From Bryobacterales bacterium (lineage in GTDB: Bacteria; Acidobacteriota; Terriglobia; Bryobacterales; Bryobacteraceae): a DNA stretch of 37,043 bases. The notes beneath the pieces were generated by a model. It made no database searches, was not told the DNA's origin, and saw nothing but the letters and a program-made list of their open reading frames with translations. The stretch is taken from contig SHUI01000009.1 in assembly GCA_009697455.1 (NCBI GenBank), forward strand, positions 1 through 37,043, in the 5' to 3' direction. Position numbers and translations under genes: made by a program. The first letter of the stretch is position 1. Each line of letters starts with the position of its first letter. This document shows, in pieces, positions 8,559 through 16,290 of this stretch.

Positions 8559-9203
8559 ATGGAGCATGCAAAGAAGACGGTCGTAGTGTGCGAATCGCAA
8601 CCGGTTACCGTAGAGGGCGTCCGCAGATTGCTGCATGATTGCAGCGATCTGGAAATGACCGGGTCCGCGACTTTGCTCGGCGCCGGCATGGATATTGTGC
8701 GCTCTCAGGCGCCCTCCATCGTCCTGGTAGACAAGGCGTTTGGGACGCAGGCGGTTCTCGACTGGATCGCGAGTCTGCGCATGCTGGGCCGCTCCACGTT
8801 GCCGGTCGTCTGGGGAATTACGCTTGGAGAGGCGGAAGCGCTCCGGATGTTACAGGGTGGCGCGATGGGCGTGATTCGAAAGACCGCGGCCCCGGCCCTG
8901 CTGTTGGAGTGTTTGCGAACAGTTGCTGGCGGAACAACCTGGATGGAGGAGTCGATCTTTCAGGAATCCGATCGGCCGGCGCGTTCCGGCGCATCGAATC
9001 TGACGGCCCGCGAAAGGCAGGTGGCGGAACTTGTTCGGCAGGGCCTGCGAAACAAGGATATTGCCGGACGCCTGGGAATCCAGACAGGCACGGTAAAGAT
9101 TCACCTCAAGCACATCTTCGAAAAGACGGGTGTTCGGGAGCGCTATTGTCTTGCGCTGAATGGACTCAAGGAGCGCGGTGTGTTTTCGATGGCGCACGCT
9201 TGA
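8559..9203 (+). CDS. LuxR/NarL-type response regulator with atypical receiver domain
   Basis: The 214-residue product has a receiver domain (about 6-125) and a C-terminal GerE/LuxR DNA-binding domain (about 145-210) with the typical LTARERQVAEL, NKDIAGRLGI and TVKIHLKHIFEKTGV segments. The putative phosphoacceptor D58 (IVLVD) and the C-terminal Lys (VIRKTA) remain. The acidic pair that binds Mg2+ is replaced by E12-S13 (VVCESQP), and the usual Thr strand reads VVWGIT. Phosphorylation by the normal route may therefore be impaired. A purine-rich ribosome site (aaggggaaga) lies before the ATG. No partner kinase is adjacent, so it is an orphan regulator with unknown targets. Confidence 0.9.
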   Translation: MEHAKKTVVVCESQPVTVEGVRRLLHDCSDLEMTGSATLLGAGMDIVRSQAPSIVLVDKAFGTQAVLDWIASLRMLGRSTLPVVWGITLGEAEALRMLQGGAMGVIRKTAAPALLLECLRTVAGGTTWMEESIFQESDRPARSGASNLTARERQVAELVRQGLRNKDIAGRLGIQTGTVKIHLKHIFEKTGVRERYCLALNGLKERGVFSMAHA

Positions 9204-9233
9204 GACGGCTCCGGACAGCGACGGAACAAACCC

Positions 9234-9692
9234 TCAATCCACGTAGGCGATGCAGTCGATTTGCAGCAACTGCCCCGGGCGGCGGAATCCGGTCGAACCG
9301 AAGTACGAACGGACCGGCTTGTTCTTTGTGAAAAACGTGTTGTATGCTTCGTCCATGAGTTCCCAATTCTTTTCGGGATCGACCAGCGCTACTTGGACTT
9401 TCAGCACATTGTCCAGGCTTGATCCAGCCTTTTCAAGCGATGCTTTCATGATCGTTAAAGCGTCTGCGGTCTGCTGTTTAGCGTCTCCCGGTTTGGCTCG
9501 CCGCTCAGGATACCAGCCGCCAATTCCGCTCAGGAACAAAAGGTGCCCGGAACGAATTGGGCCACCCGCCGACGCCTTTTTCGGCGTCCACGTTTCGGTG
9601 CTTTGAGCCTGGGCCATTCCACCCGCAGCCAATGCCAGCGCTGCGGACCGGATTGCTTGCCGCCTCGAATTCGGCCGTCCGTTCTCTGCCAT
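9234..9692 (-). CDS. Tat-exported RidA (YjgF/UK114) family protein
   Basis: The 152-residue product begins with a twin-arginine-type signal (SRRQAIRSAALALAAGGMAQAQ, residues 9-30, given here only as a motif), so it should act in the periplasm. The mature part is a RidA domain with the FLSGIGG strand (about 53-59), the D-V-L-K-V-V-L core and the conserved Arg of KPVRSYFG (R128), which binds carboxylates in enamine/imine deaminases. Cytoplasmic RidA removes reactive 2-aminoacrylate; the role of exported versions is unknown. ATG 9692 is chosen over the upstream ATG at 9716 because a GGAGG sequence sits 8 nt before it. It converges with the LuxR gene. Confidence 0.88.
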   Translation of the reverse strand: MAENGRPNSRRQAIRSAALALAAGGMAQAQSTETWTPKKASAGGPIRSGHLLFLSGIGGWYPERRAKPGDAKQQTADALTIMKASLEKAGSSLDNVLKVQVALVDPEKNWELMDEAYNTFFTKNKPVRSYFGSTGFRRPGQLLQIDCIAYVD

Positions 9693-9815
9693 CGAAAATG
9701 CCTCCAGAGGCAGCATACCACTGCGGAGCGTCCCCCGTCAGTTTGCCTGGAAATACGCTGTAACTCAAAGAAAAGAAGCGAGTAAGATTTGTGGTTAAAT
9801 TAACGAAATACGCTT

Positions 9816-9821
9816 TATAAT
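9816..9821 (+). promoter_or_regulatory. TATAAT -10 box upstream of receiver-domain gene
   Basis: A perfect TATAAT lies in an unusually A+T-rich patch (about 9765-9830), 19 nt before the GTG at 9841. A weak GTTAAA at 9794-9799 could act as a -35 with a 16-nt spacer. A 10-bp direct repeat, GAAATACGCT, occurs at 9750-9759 and 9805-9814, the second copy overlapping the promoter. Confidence 0.55.
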
Positions 9822-9840
9822 TAGATTAGTTCTGGAGGCC

Positions 9841-10329
9841 GTGTTGGGAAGGGATTCTTCGATAAAAATGCGCTTTGCCCATCCTGGGGAACGTCCGTCC
9901 GGACGTGGACTGGACTTGGCACGGGTTCTGCTGGTTGACGACGACGTCGCCTCCCGTCTCACGCTGCAGACCGTGCTAGAAGCCGGAGGCTACGCCGTCG
10001 ACGTAGCGGCTTCGGCGGCCGAAGCCATCGGCAAGTTGGATGAAGGGCAGTACGAGCTTGTTTTGAGCGACTTAGGGATGGAATCGCCCGAGGCCGGCAT
10101 GAAAGTCCTGGCGCACGCGCGCCTCAAGGATTACAAGCCCGCCACGGCCCTTGTGACTGCCTACCACAAGTCCCTGGAACTGGTGGAGGAACCGAGCCGC
10201 CAGTTGTTCATCGAGACGGAGGATGTACCAAGCCTTCTCGGGAAGGTCGCGGACCTGATCGGCTTGCGGGTGCTTCGCCGCATCGAGCGGTCGCGCCGCC
10301 TCGCCTCTTTCGCCGCGGGCGCGAACTAG
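9841..10329 (+). CDS. Stand-alone response-regulator receiver protein
   Basis: The 162-residue product is essentially one receiver domain (residues about 27-142) with no output domain. It keeps the acidic pocket (DDD 33-35), phosphoacceptor D77 (LSDLGM) and T106 (LVTAYH). The conserved Lys that contacts the phosphoryl group is absent: where KP is expected the sequence reads FIETEDV (123-129). The start is uncertain. GTG 9841 is only 2 nt after GGAGG, TTG 9844 has better spacing (5 nt), and ATG 9868 is also in frame. Single-domain receivers usually relay signals to kinases or motility proteins; no partner is visible nearby. Confidence 0.85.
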   Translation: MLGRDSSIKMRFAHPGERPSGRGLDLARVLLVDDDVASRLTLQTVLEAGGYAVDVAASAAEAIGKLDEGQYELVLSDLGMESPEAGMKVLAHARLKDYKPATALVTAYHKSLELVEEPSRQLFIETEDVPSLLGKVADLIGLRVLRRIERSRRLASFAAGAN

Positions 10330-10400
10330 GGAACGGCCGGGCACGAAGTCCCGGATCTGACCGTCGTTGCCTCTCTGAAACCGGAACTTGGCGGTCTGCT

Positions 10401-11048
10401 CTACTCCAGCCGGCTGATCATCGAAACCATCCTTCCCGCCCGCTCGCGGTCTCTCCGGAAGGAATGGAACGCCTCTCCGCAGACCGTGCACAGACCGGCC
10501 TGGTAGATCTGTCTCCCCGGAACGCCCGCCTGAATCAATTGCCGGCGATTTGCCTCCAGCAGATCAATGGACGTCCTTGCCCGCAAATCGCACCGCTCGG
10601 GAAACAGATCGGCGAATTGCCCGGCGACTTCCGGTCCCACTTCGAAGCAACAGTGTCCGATTCCCGGACCGATCGCCACATGCAGGTCTTCGGCGCGGCC
10701 CAGCATCCGGGCCACTTTCGCGACAATGCCCTGTATTGTACCGCGCCATCCCGCATGCACGGCCGCCACTGTGCGCTGCCGCCCGTCGGCCATCAGGATG
10801 GGCAGACAATCAGCCGTACGCACGCTCACCGGACGGCCGGGCGCGGACGCCACCAGCGCATCGCCTTCACCGAGGCACCCCCCAGCCGAAGCCGGAATGC
10901 AAACCGCCGAGTGAATCTGCTTCAGTGTGGAGATTTCCGCCCCGATGCCAAACTCCGGCGAGTGCCGTGTTCCGAAACCGTGTTCCAGCCAGTCAAACGC
11001 CATCAGCGGGCGCGCCCGGTAGACGTTATCCGAATCCAGAATAAACAC
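10401..11048 (-). CDS. YfiH/LACC1-family multicopper polyphenol oxidase-like protein (purine nucleoside phosphorylase/adenosine deaminase family)
   Basis: The 215-residue product has the family metal-binding set H46 (KQIHS), C81 (RTADCLP) and H98 (AVHAGWRG), and the GHCCFEVG segment (131-138). Family members, first described as laccase-like, have been shown to act on purine nucleosides; bacterial YfiH has also been linked to peptidoglycan editing. Localisation is cytoplasmic, with no signal seen. The protein is somewhat short at the N-terminus compared with the roughly 240-residue homologues. The start is a GTG 15 bp after the nuoB stop, so it probably lies downstream of nuoB on the same transcript. 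Confidence 0.9.
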   Translation of the reverse strand: MFILDSDNVYRARPLMAFDWLEHGFGTRHSPEFGIGAEISTLKQIHSAVCIPASAGGCLGEGDALVASAPGRPVSVRTADCLPILMADGRQRTVAAVHAGWRGTIQGIVAKVARMLGRAEDLHVAIGPGIGHCCFEVGPEVAGQFADLFPERCDLRARTSIDLLEANRRQLIQAGVPGRQIYQAGLCTVCGEAFHSFRRDRERAGRMVSMISRLE

Positions 11049-11063
11049 AGCCGCCCAACCCCG

Positions 11064-11627
11064 CTAGACCGGCTGCTGCGTCTGCGCGATCATGATCTGC
11101 TTCTTGAAATCCTCGAGCATCGATTCATCGAGCCTCACTTCCGTCGGATGCTTGACGAGCGTGGTCATCTGATCGATCTTGTCCTGCAACTTGAGAAGCG
11201 CGTAGAAGAGATTTTCCGGGCGCGGCGGGCAACCTGCCACGTAGACGTCCACAGGCACGATCTTGTCGACCCCCTGAAGCACGGCGTAGGTGTTGAAAGG
11301 CCCGCCGACAGACGAACAGGCGCCCATCGAGATGCACCATTTCGGATCCGGCATCTGGTCCCAGATGCGTTTCAGCACGGGCGCCATCTTCAGGGTCACC
11401 GTGCCGGCGACGATCATGAGATCGGACTGGCGCGGACTCGGCCGAAACACTTCCGCGCCGAAACGCGCGATATCGAACCGCGACGTGGACGAAGCGATCA
11501 TCTCGATCGCGCAACAGGCGAGACCGAACGTAAGCGGCCACATGGCCGATTTTCGGGCCCAGTTGAAAACATAGTCGACCGAGGTCGTGATGAAATTCTG
11601 CTCGAACTGGTTTTGAATAAAGGACAC
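11064..11627 (-). CDS. nuoB: NADH-quinone oxidoreductase subunit B (orphan nuoB)
   Basis: NuoB carries the terminal 4Fe-4S cluster N2 of complex I, which hands electrons to quinone at the membrane arm. All four cluster cysteines are present: C38-C39 (GLACCAIEM), C104 (SMGAC) and C133 (AGCPPRPE). The 187-residue length is typical. The start is a GTG at 11627 with GGAG six nt upstream. No other nuo gene is in the window: the neighbours are a small Cys/His-rich membrane protein upstream and the YfiH-like gene downstream. Either the nuo genes of this organism are scattered or this is an additional nuoB copy. Confidence 0.95.
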   Translation of the reverse strand: MSFIQNQFEQNFITTSVDYVFNWARKSAMWPLTFGLACCAIEMIASSTSRFDIARFGAEVFRPSPRQSDLMIVAGTVTLKMAPVLKRIWDQMPDPKWCISMGACSSVGGPFNTYAVLQGVDKIVPVDVYVAGCPPRPENLFYALLKLQDKIDQMTTLVKHPTEVRLDESMLEDFKKQIMIAQTQQPV

Positions 11628-11664
11628 CTGTGTCTCCGGAGAATCATTGTAGCAGGGTCGGCGC

Positions 11665-12036
11665 TCATGCCCAATAGCCGGAGACCCAGCCGTAGGCTAA
11701 TCCCACCGCGCCACCCATGACCGGAAAGACCGCCAGGGCCGCGAGGAGCCGTTTTCGCCAACTCCAGTCCGATGGCCATACGCTGACCGCGAGCTGAGGC
11801 GCGAGTATGAGTGCGAGCGCCAGAAGAAACCCCGAAGTACCATAGCTGCACCAGGGACAGTGCCGGCTTCCAGCGCGATGGATATTGCAGTGTTCGGCCG
11901 CGCCTGCCCACCAAGCTTGGCATCCGCAGCGAAACAGCGCCGCGCACAGGTTAATGATGAAGGTAACGGTGACGGCTGACGCGCCCAGAAATACGAGCGT
12001 CTTTCGAGTTGCCGAAACGGGCGGTTTGGAAGCCAT
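11665..12036 (-). CDS. Small three-helix membrane protein with Cys/His cluster
   Basis: The 123-residue product has three predicted membrane helices (about 13-35, 68-87 and 96-118). The loop between the first two holds a dense set of potential metal or redox ligands: C37-G-C39, H49-C50, H53, H59-C60 and C63, ending in the motif HCPWC. The family is not recognised. The CPWC could be a thiol-redox motif, or the whole loop could bind a metal or Fe-S cluster. It lies 37 bp upstream of nuoB on the same strand and may be co-transcribed. ATG 12036 is the first in-frame start that gives a short basic N-terminus before helix 1. Confidence 0.7.
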   Translation of the reverse strand: MASKPPVSATRKTLVFLGASAVTVTFIINLCAALFRCGCQAWWAGAAEHCNIHRAGSRHCPWCSYGTSGFLLALALILAPQLAVSVWPSDWSWRKRLLAALAVFPVMGGAVGLAYGWVSGYWA

Positions 12037-12050
12037 CGCCCGTATTCTTG

Positions 12051-12056
12051 CATAAT
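12051..12056 (+). promoter_or_regulatory. -10-like box (CATAAT) before the RluD-family gene
   Basis: CATAAT lies 8 nt before the GTG at 12065 in the 28-bp gap between divergent genes. It would give a transcript with almost no 5' leader. There is no ribosome site between it and the start codon. Confidence 0.35.
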
Positions 12057-12064
12057 GAAACCAC

Positions 12065-12979
12065 GTGATTGAACTTAGCGCGGCGGCTCCGGACTCGAAA
12101 AAACGACTCGACCGTTTTCTGCAAGAGAAACTCGCCGGCTTCAGCCGGTCGCGGCTTCAGGACTGGATCCGCCAGGGGCGTGTTCAGGTCAACCAGTCCG
12201 CGAGTTCACCCGCCGCTCTCCTTCGGGATGGGGACCGGGTTACCGTGGATCCGGCTGCTCCTGCGCCGTTGCGTGCCGAGGCCGAAGAGATTCCTCTGAC
12301 AATCCTTTACGAGGACAGCGACTTGGTCGCGGTCAACAAGCCTGCTGGTATGGTCGTGCACGCCGGAGCGGGCGTGCATTCGGGAACGCTGGTCAACGCG
12401 CTTCTCGGCCGCTTCGAAGCGCTTTCGAGCGCTGGTGGCGAGCTTCGGCCCGGGATCGTTCACCGGCTTGACCGTTATACGAGCGGCGTCATTCTGGTGG
12501 CGAAACACGACGCGGCGCATCGCGCTCTTGCCGCCCAGTTCTCCGGACGCGGAATCTCGAAGACCTACGTGGCACTCGTGCATGGCACGGTTCCGCGCGA
12601 AAGCGGGCGAATTGAAAAGCCGATCTCGCGCGACCCGGTGCGCCGTGTTCGTATGACGGCGCGCCTCTCCGCCGGGCGGGCTGCAATCACTACTTACAAC
12701 GTTCTCGAACGGCTGAAAGGCTTCACTTTTCTCGAGGTGAAGATCGCCACGGGCCGTACACACCAGATTCGAGTGCATCTTTCCGACCTGGGCCATCCTG
12801 TCGTGGGCGATCCCCTCTATGGCGCGCCCAGAGAGGTCGCGGGCATGCCTCCGCTTGGCCGCTATTTTCTGCACGCGCAGAGCATTCGCTTCCTGCATCC
12901 CGCGACGGGCCAGGAGGTTTTGGTATCCGCTGCGCTGCCCCTGGAGCTTGAGGCGTGGAAGAAAGCGATTCCATCGTAG
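12065..12979 (+). CDS. rluD: RluA/RluD-family 23S rRNA pseudouridine synthase
   Basis: The 304-residue product has an N-terminal S4 RNA-binding domain (about 13-60: RLDRFL, SRSRLQDWIRQGRVQVN) and a pseudouridine synthase domain. The catalytic motif is HRLDRYTSG (133-141, catalytic D136), and the later GRTHQIRVHL and HPVVGDPLYG motifs are present. It isomerises uridines in 23S rRNA, most likely the helix 69 sites if it is a true RluD; the exact target cannot be read from the sequence. The start is a GTG at 12065 in the short divergent gap. The second VWA gene follows 11 bp after the stop. Confidence 0.92.
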   Translation: MIELSAAAPDSKKRLDRFLQEKLAGFSRSRLQDWIRQGRVQVNQSASSPAALLRDGDRVTVDPAAPAPLRAEAEEIPLTILYEDSDLVAVNKPAGMVVHAGAGVHSGTLVNALLGRFEALSSAGGELRPGIVHRLDRYTSGVILVAKHDAAHRALAAQFSGRGISKTYVALVHGTVPRESGRIEKPISRDPVRRVRMTARLSAGRAAITTYNVLERLKGFTFLEVKIATGRTHQIRVHLSDLGHPVVGDPLYGAPREVAGMPPLGRYFLHAQSIRFLHPATGQEVLVSAALPLELEAWKKAIPS

Positions 12980-12984
12980 ATAAT
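12979..12984 (+). promoter_or_regulatory. -10-like box (GATAAT) before VWA gene
   Basis: GATAAT ends exactly 6 nt before ATG 12991. It overlaps the last base of the pseudouridine synthase stop codon (12977-12979). This could allow a leaderless transcript of the VWA gene in addition to read-through. Confidence 0.35.
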
Positions 12985-12990
12985 GAAAGC

Positions 12991-13920
12991 ATGAGATTCC
13001 TCCTGCCCGCCGCTATCGGAGCGCTGCATGTGGCCCTGCTGGCGCAGCAGGTTCCCCAAAAAACCGCCGCCGCGGAGCCGACCGACACCACCATCAGCGT
13101 CGACGTTACCCGTGTGGGCCTGCTCTTCACGGTTACCGACAAGAAAGGCAAGTTCATTACCGATCTGGCCCGCGAAGACTTCCAAATCTTAGAGCGCAAG
13201 AAGGAGCAGAAGATGATCGAGTTCGCGGCCGAGTCCGATTTGCCGCTGCGCCTCGCCATCCTCATCGACACCAGCAACAGCATTCGCGACCGGTTCAAGT
13301 TTGAACAGGAGGCCGCGATTGAGTTCATCAACAGCACCGTGAGGCCCCGCCAGGACCGGGCCATGATCGTCAGTTTCGACACCGCGGCTGAGATGGTGTC
13401 GGACCTTATCGACGACTCTGAGAAGCTGGCCGCCGCGGTCCGTGGTTTGCGGCCGGGAGGCGGCACCGCGTTTTACGATGCCATCTATTTCGCCTGCCGC
13501 GACAAGTTGCAGCAGGACCAGCCGAAACACAAGTTCCGCCGCGCCGTGATTATCGTCAGTGATGGCGACGACAACAGCAGCCGCGTCACGCGCGACCAGG
13601 CGCTTGAGATGGCGCAGAAAGCGGACACGGTGGTCTACGCGATTTCGACCAACATTTCACGCATTGAAAGTAACGGCGACAAGGTGCTGAAGTACCTGAC
13701 GTCGGAGACGGGCGGCCAGGCGTTCTTTCCTTTCAAGGTGCAGGACCTCGCGCAATCCTTCGCGAATATCGCCAACGAATTGAGGCATCAGTATAACGTG
13801 GCCTACCGCCCCGAGCCGTTGACAGCCGATGGCCTTTTCCATCCAGTGGAGTTGAAGGTGAAGGGCCGCAAGGAACTGGTGGTGCGCGCCCGCAAGGGTT
13901 ATTACGCGCCCAAGCTGTAA
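12991..13920 (+). CDS. Secreted VWFA-related acidobacterial protein with intact MIDAS
   Basis: The 309-residue product has an N-terminal signal (FLLPAAIGALHVALLA, about 3-18). It continues with the family's VTRVGLLFTVTDKKGKFITDLAREDF segment (only described here) and a VWA domain (about 86-265). The MIDAS is complete: DTSNS (D93, S95, S97), T159 in GGGTAFYD, and D191 in VSDGDDNS. It ends with the LRHQYNVAYRP segment and a C-terminal RKGYYAPKL, common to the family. It is a paralogue of the protein at 7257-8327, whose MIDAS is lost. ATG 12991 is chosen over an upstream in-frame start at 12955 because it begins the signal peptide directly. Binding partner unknown. Confidence 0.88.
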   Translation: MRFLLPAAIGALHVALLAQQVPQKTAAAEPTDTTISVDVTRVGLLFTVTDKKGKFITDLAREDFQILERKKEQKMIEFAAESDLPLRLAILIDTSNSIRDRFKFEQEAAIEFINSTVRPRQDRAMIVSFDTAAEMVSDLIDDSEKLAAAVRGLRPGGGTAFYDAIYFACRDKLQQDQPKHKFRRAVIIVSDGDDNSSRVTRDQALEMAQKADTVVYAISTNISRIESNGDKVLKYLTSETGGQAFFPFKVQDLAQSFANIANELRHQYNVAYRPEPLTADGLFHPVELKVKGRKELVVRARKGYYAPKL

Positions 13921-13936
13921 TGCGCCACTCACGGGG

Positions 13937-13942
13937 TATCCT
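13937..13942 (+). promoter_or_regulatory. -10-like box (TATCCT) before aldo/keto reductase gene
   Basis: TATCCT fits TANNNT and ends exactly 6 nt before ATG 13949, in the 28-bp gap after the VWA gene. No Shine-Dalgarno sequence lies between it and the start, suggesting a leaderless message. Confidence 0.4.
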
Positions 13943-13948
13943 AATGAG

Positions 13949-14917
13949 ATGGAAAAACGCACCTTAAAGCGCACAGGCCTCACCGTCTCGCGCGCGTGTT
14001 TCGGCACGATGACGTTCGGCTCGCAGGTGGAAGAAGCGGACGCCATCCGCATTGTCGACTACTGTCTCGACTCCGGCATCAACTTTCTCGATACCGCGAA
14101 CGTATACAACAAGGGACTCTCCGAGACCATCGTCGGCAACGCGATCAAGGGCCGTCGCGATCGCGTCATCCTCGCTTCAAAAGTTCGCGGCAAGATGGGC
14201 GATGCGCCGGACGAATCCGGCCTTTCCCGCGCCGCCATCCGTAAGGGAATCGAGGATACCCTCCGCCGCCTCCAAACCGACTACCTGGACATTTACTACC
14301 TGCATCAACCGGATTACGCCGTGCCTCTCGAGGAGTCGCTCGCGGCGGTGGACGAACTGGTGCGCGAAGGGAAAGTCCGCTACCCCGCGAGTTCCAACTA
14401 CAGCGGGTGGCAGGTGTGCCAGATGCAGTGGATCGCCGCAGCGCACGGCTACAAGCCAGCGGTTATCACGCAGCCGATGTACAACCTGCTCGCGCGCGCC
14501 ATCGAACCGGAATACCTTCCGATGACGAAGGAATTCGAGATCTCGACCGTCGTCTACAATCCCCTTGCTGGCGGCATGCTCACGGGAAAACAGAAGCCGG
14601 ACGGGCCGACTGCAGGCACGCGCTTCGATAAGAATCAGATGTACCTCAGCCGTTACTGGCACGACGCGTACTTCAAAGCGGTGGGGGATTTACTGTCAAT
14701 CGCTCAAGACGCCGGGCGCTCTCCCGTGAGCCTCGCGCTCAACTGGCTGCTGCACCACACGCCTGCCGATTGCGTCATTCTAGGCGCATCCCGCCTCTCC
14801 CAACTCGAAGAGAACGTGAAGGCGCTCGAAGATGGGCCACTTGCCGCGGATACGGCCTCCGCGTGCGACCGCGTCTGGGCAGAGGTGCGCGGCGTCACGC
14901 CGGAATATAATCGGTGA
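13949..14917 (+). CDS. Aldo/keto reductase
   Basis: An NADPH-dependent (beta/alpha)8-barrel oxidoreductase of 322 residues. The catalytic tetrad is visible: D48 (FLDTA), Y53 (NVYNKG), K78 (ASKVR) and H119 (YYLHQPD). The C-terminal nucleotide-binding region (CVILGASRLSQLEENV) is present. It resembles the YajO/Tas-like general reductases; the substrate is unknown. The stop overlaps the GTG proposed for the downstream sulfatase, so the two are probably translated together. Confidence 0.93.
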   Translation: MEKRTLKRTGLTVSRACFGTMTFGSQVEEADAIRIVDYCLDSGINFLDTANVYNKGLSETIVGNAIKGRRDRVILASKVRGKMGDAPDESGLSRAAIRKGIEDTLRRLQTDYLDIYYLHQPDYAVPLEESLAAVDELVREGKVRYPASSNYSGWQVCQMQWIAAAHGYKPAVITQPMYNLLARAIEPEYLPMTKEFEISTVVYNPLAGGMLTGKQKPDGPTAGTRFDKNQMYLSRYWHDAYFKAVGDLLSIAQDAGRSPVSLALNWLLHHTPADCVILGASRLSQLEENVKALEDGPLAADTASACDRVWAEVRGVTPEYNR

Positions 14918-16290
14918 ATCTCATGCGCAAAAATCCCCGTTCATCGCAGCGTTCCCCTGTAGGATGCAAAGCCTCGCGGCGCGATGCCTTCGGCTTGCTT
15001 GCCGGCGGCGGACTGGCCGCCCTGACCGCCGGAAGCGCGCAGGCGCAACCGCGGCCACCGAACATCGTCATGATCTACGCCGACGATCTTGGGTGGGCCG
15101 ACGTCGGTTTCAACGGACGTAAGGAGTGGGACACGCCCAACCTCGATAGACTTGCGAGTCAGGGCACGCGCTTCACCCGCTGGTACACCGGCGCGGTGGT
15201 GTGCGCTCCGTCCCGCGGGTGCCTCCTGAGCGGCAAGTACACGATCCACAACGGCGTGTTCACCAACGGCGACGACCTGGCGAAATCCGAGGTCCTCATC
15301 CCCGCGGCCCTCAAGCGGCACGGCTACGCTACATCGCTCGTGGGCAAGTGGCATCGCGGAACTTTGCCGGATGGCGGATTTACGCATCCCATCGATCGCG
15401 GTTTCGACGAGACCTTCGGCTTCCTTGACGCCCAGCACGCCTGGGAACATTTCCCGAAGTATCTATGGAGGGGCAAGGAGAAGGAAACCGTCAGCCGATA
15501 CACCGCCGACATGTTCTCGGACGAAGGGATCAAGTTCATCAACAAGAACAAATCCAGACCGTTCTTCCTTTATCTCGCCTATATCGAGTCGCACTACTAC
15601 ATCGAAGCGCCCGATGAGGACGTCAAACTCTACGCGGGAAAATTCGAAGAGAAGGACCCCGCGCATCCCGTTAACGCCCGCTACGCTGCGATGATTCACC
15701 GCATGGACACGGGGATCGGCCGGGTGCTGAAGGCGATTGACGATGCGGGGCTGGCCGATAACACGATCGTGGTATTCGCGAGCGACCAGGGCGCGACCTT
15801 CGAGAAGGGGAACCAGGGTTCCTCGAATTTTCATGACAGCAACCGTCCGTTCCGAGGCCAGAAGCGCAGCCTTGAAGAAGGCGGCATTCGCGTGCCGGGG
15901 CTGGTCCGCTGGCCGGGCAAAGTTCCCGCGGGCAGAGTCTCACACGATGTGATTCACATGACGGATCTGCTGCCCACGTTCGTGGCCGCCGCCGGAGGCA
16001 AGGTAGAGCCGGCGTGGAAGGTGGACGGCGTAAACGTCCTTGACTCCCTCACAGGCAAGAGCAGTCCGCCGGAAAGAACGCTCTTTTGGGAGTGGACGAA
16101 CGAAGGCGGCAGGATGTACGCAGCCATGCGCGGCGATTTCAAGCTCCTCGATATCAGCGGCTCGCAGTTCCTGTACAACGTTGCAAAAGATCCGGGTGAG
16201 CGGCGCACGATCCTGCAGGAGTACCCGGAGATTCACAAACGCCTCGCCGCCGAGTTGACGGCGTGGAAAGCTACGTCGGTGAAGCGATAA
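14914..16290 (+). CDS. Tat-exported arylsulfatase-type sulfatase
   Basis: The 458-residue product has a twin-arginine signal (SRRDAFGLLAGGGLAALTAGSAQAQ region, residues about 21-45) and a type I sulfatase domain. The formylglycine motif is C97-A-P-S-R101, so it needs a formylglycine-generating enzyme for activity; none is in the window. Metal and substrate ligands include D57-D58 (YADDLGW), K145/H147 (GKWH) and D291 (FASDQG). The C-terminal EEGGIRVPGLVRWPG motif is typical. The likely role is desulfation of a sulfated sugar or aryl ester in the periplasm. The GTG at 14914 overlaps the preceding stop; ATG 14923 is an alternative that keeps the signal. Confidence 0.93.
   Translation: MNLMRKNPRSSQRSPVGCKASRRDAFGLLAGGGLAALTAGSAQAQPRPPNIVMIYADDLGWADVGFNGRKEWDTPNLDRLASQGTRFTRWYTGAVVCAPSRGCLLSGKYTIHNGVFTNGDDLAKSEVLIPAALKRHGYATSLVGKWHRGTLPDGGFTHPIDRGFDETFGFLDAQHAWEHFPKYLWRGKEKETVSRYTADMFSDEGIKFINKNKSRPFFLYLAYIESHYYIEAPDEDVKLYAGKFEEKDPAHPVNARYAAMIHRMDTGIGRVLKAIDDAGLADNTIVVFASDQGATFEKGNQGSSNFHDSNRPFRGQKRSLEEGGIRVPGLVRWPGKVPAGRVSHDVIHMTDLLPTFVAAAGGKVEPAWKVDGVNVLDSLTGKSSPPERTLFWEWTNEGGRMYAAMRGDFKLLDISGSQFLYNVAKDPGERRTILQEYPEIHKRLAAELTAWKATSVKR

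Noticed and set aside
10338-10355. Short CCGGG/CCCGG hairpin between the convergent receiver and yfiH genes
   Set aside because: Only 5 bp of stem with an 8-nt loop and no T-tract; too common in high-G+C DNA to call a terminator.
10464-11720. 418-codon plus-strand open frame opposite the yfiH-nuoB genes
   Set aside because: NuoB and YfiH are unmistakable on the minus strand; the plus reading is Arg/His-rich shadow sequence.
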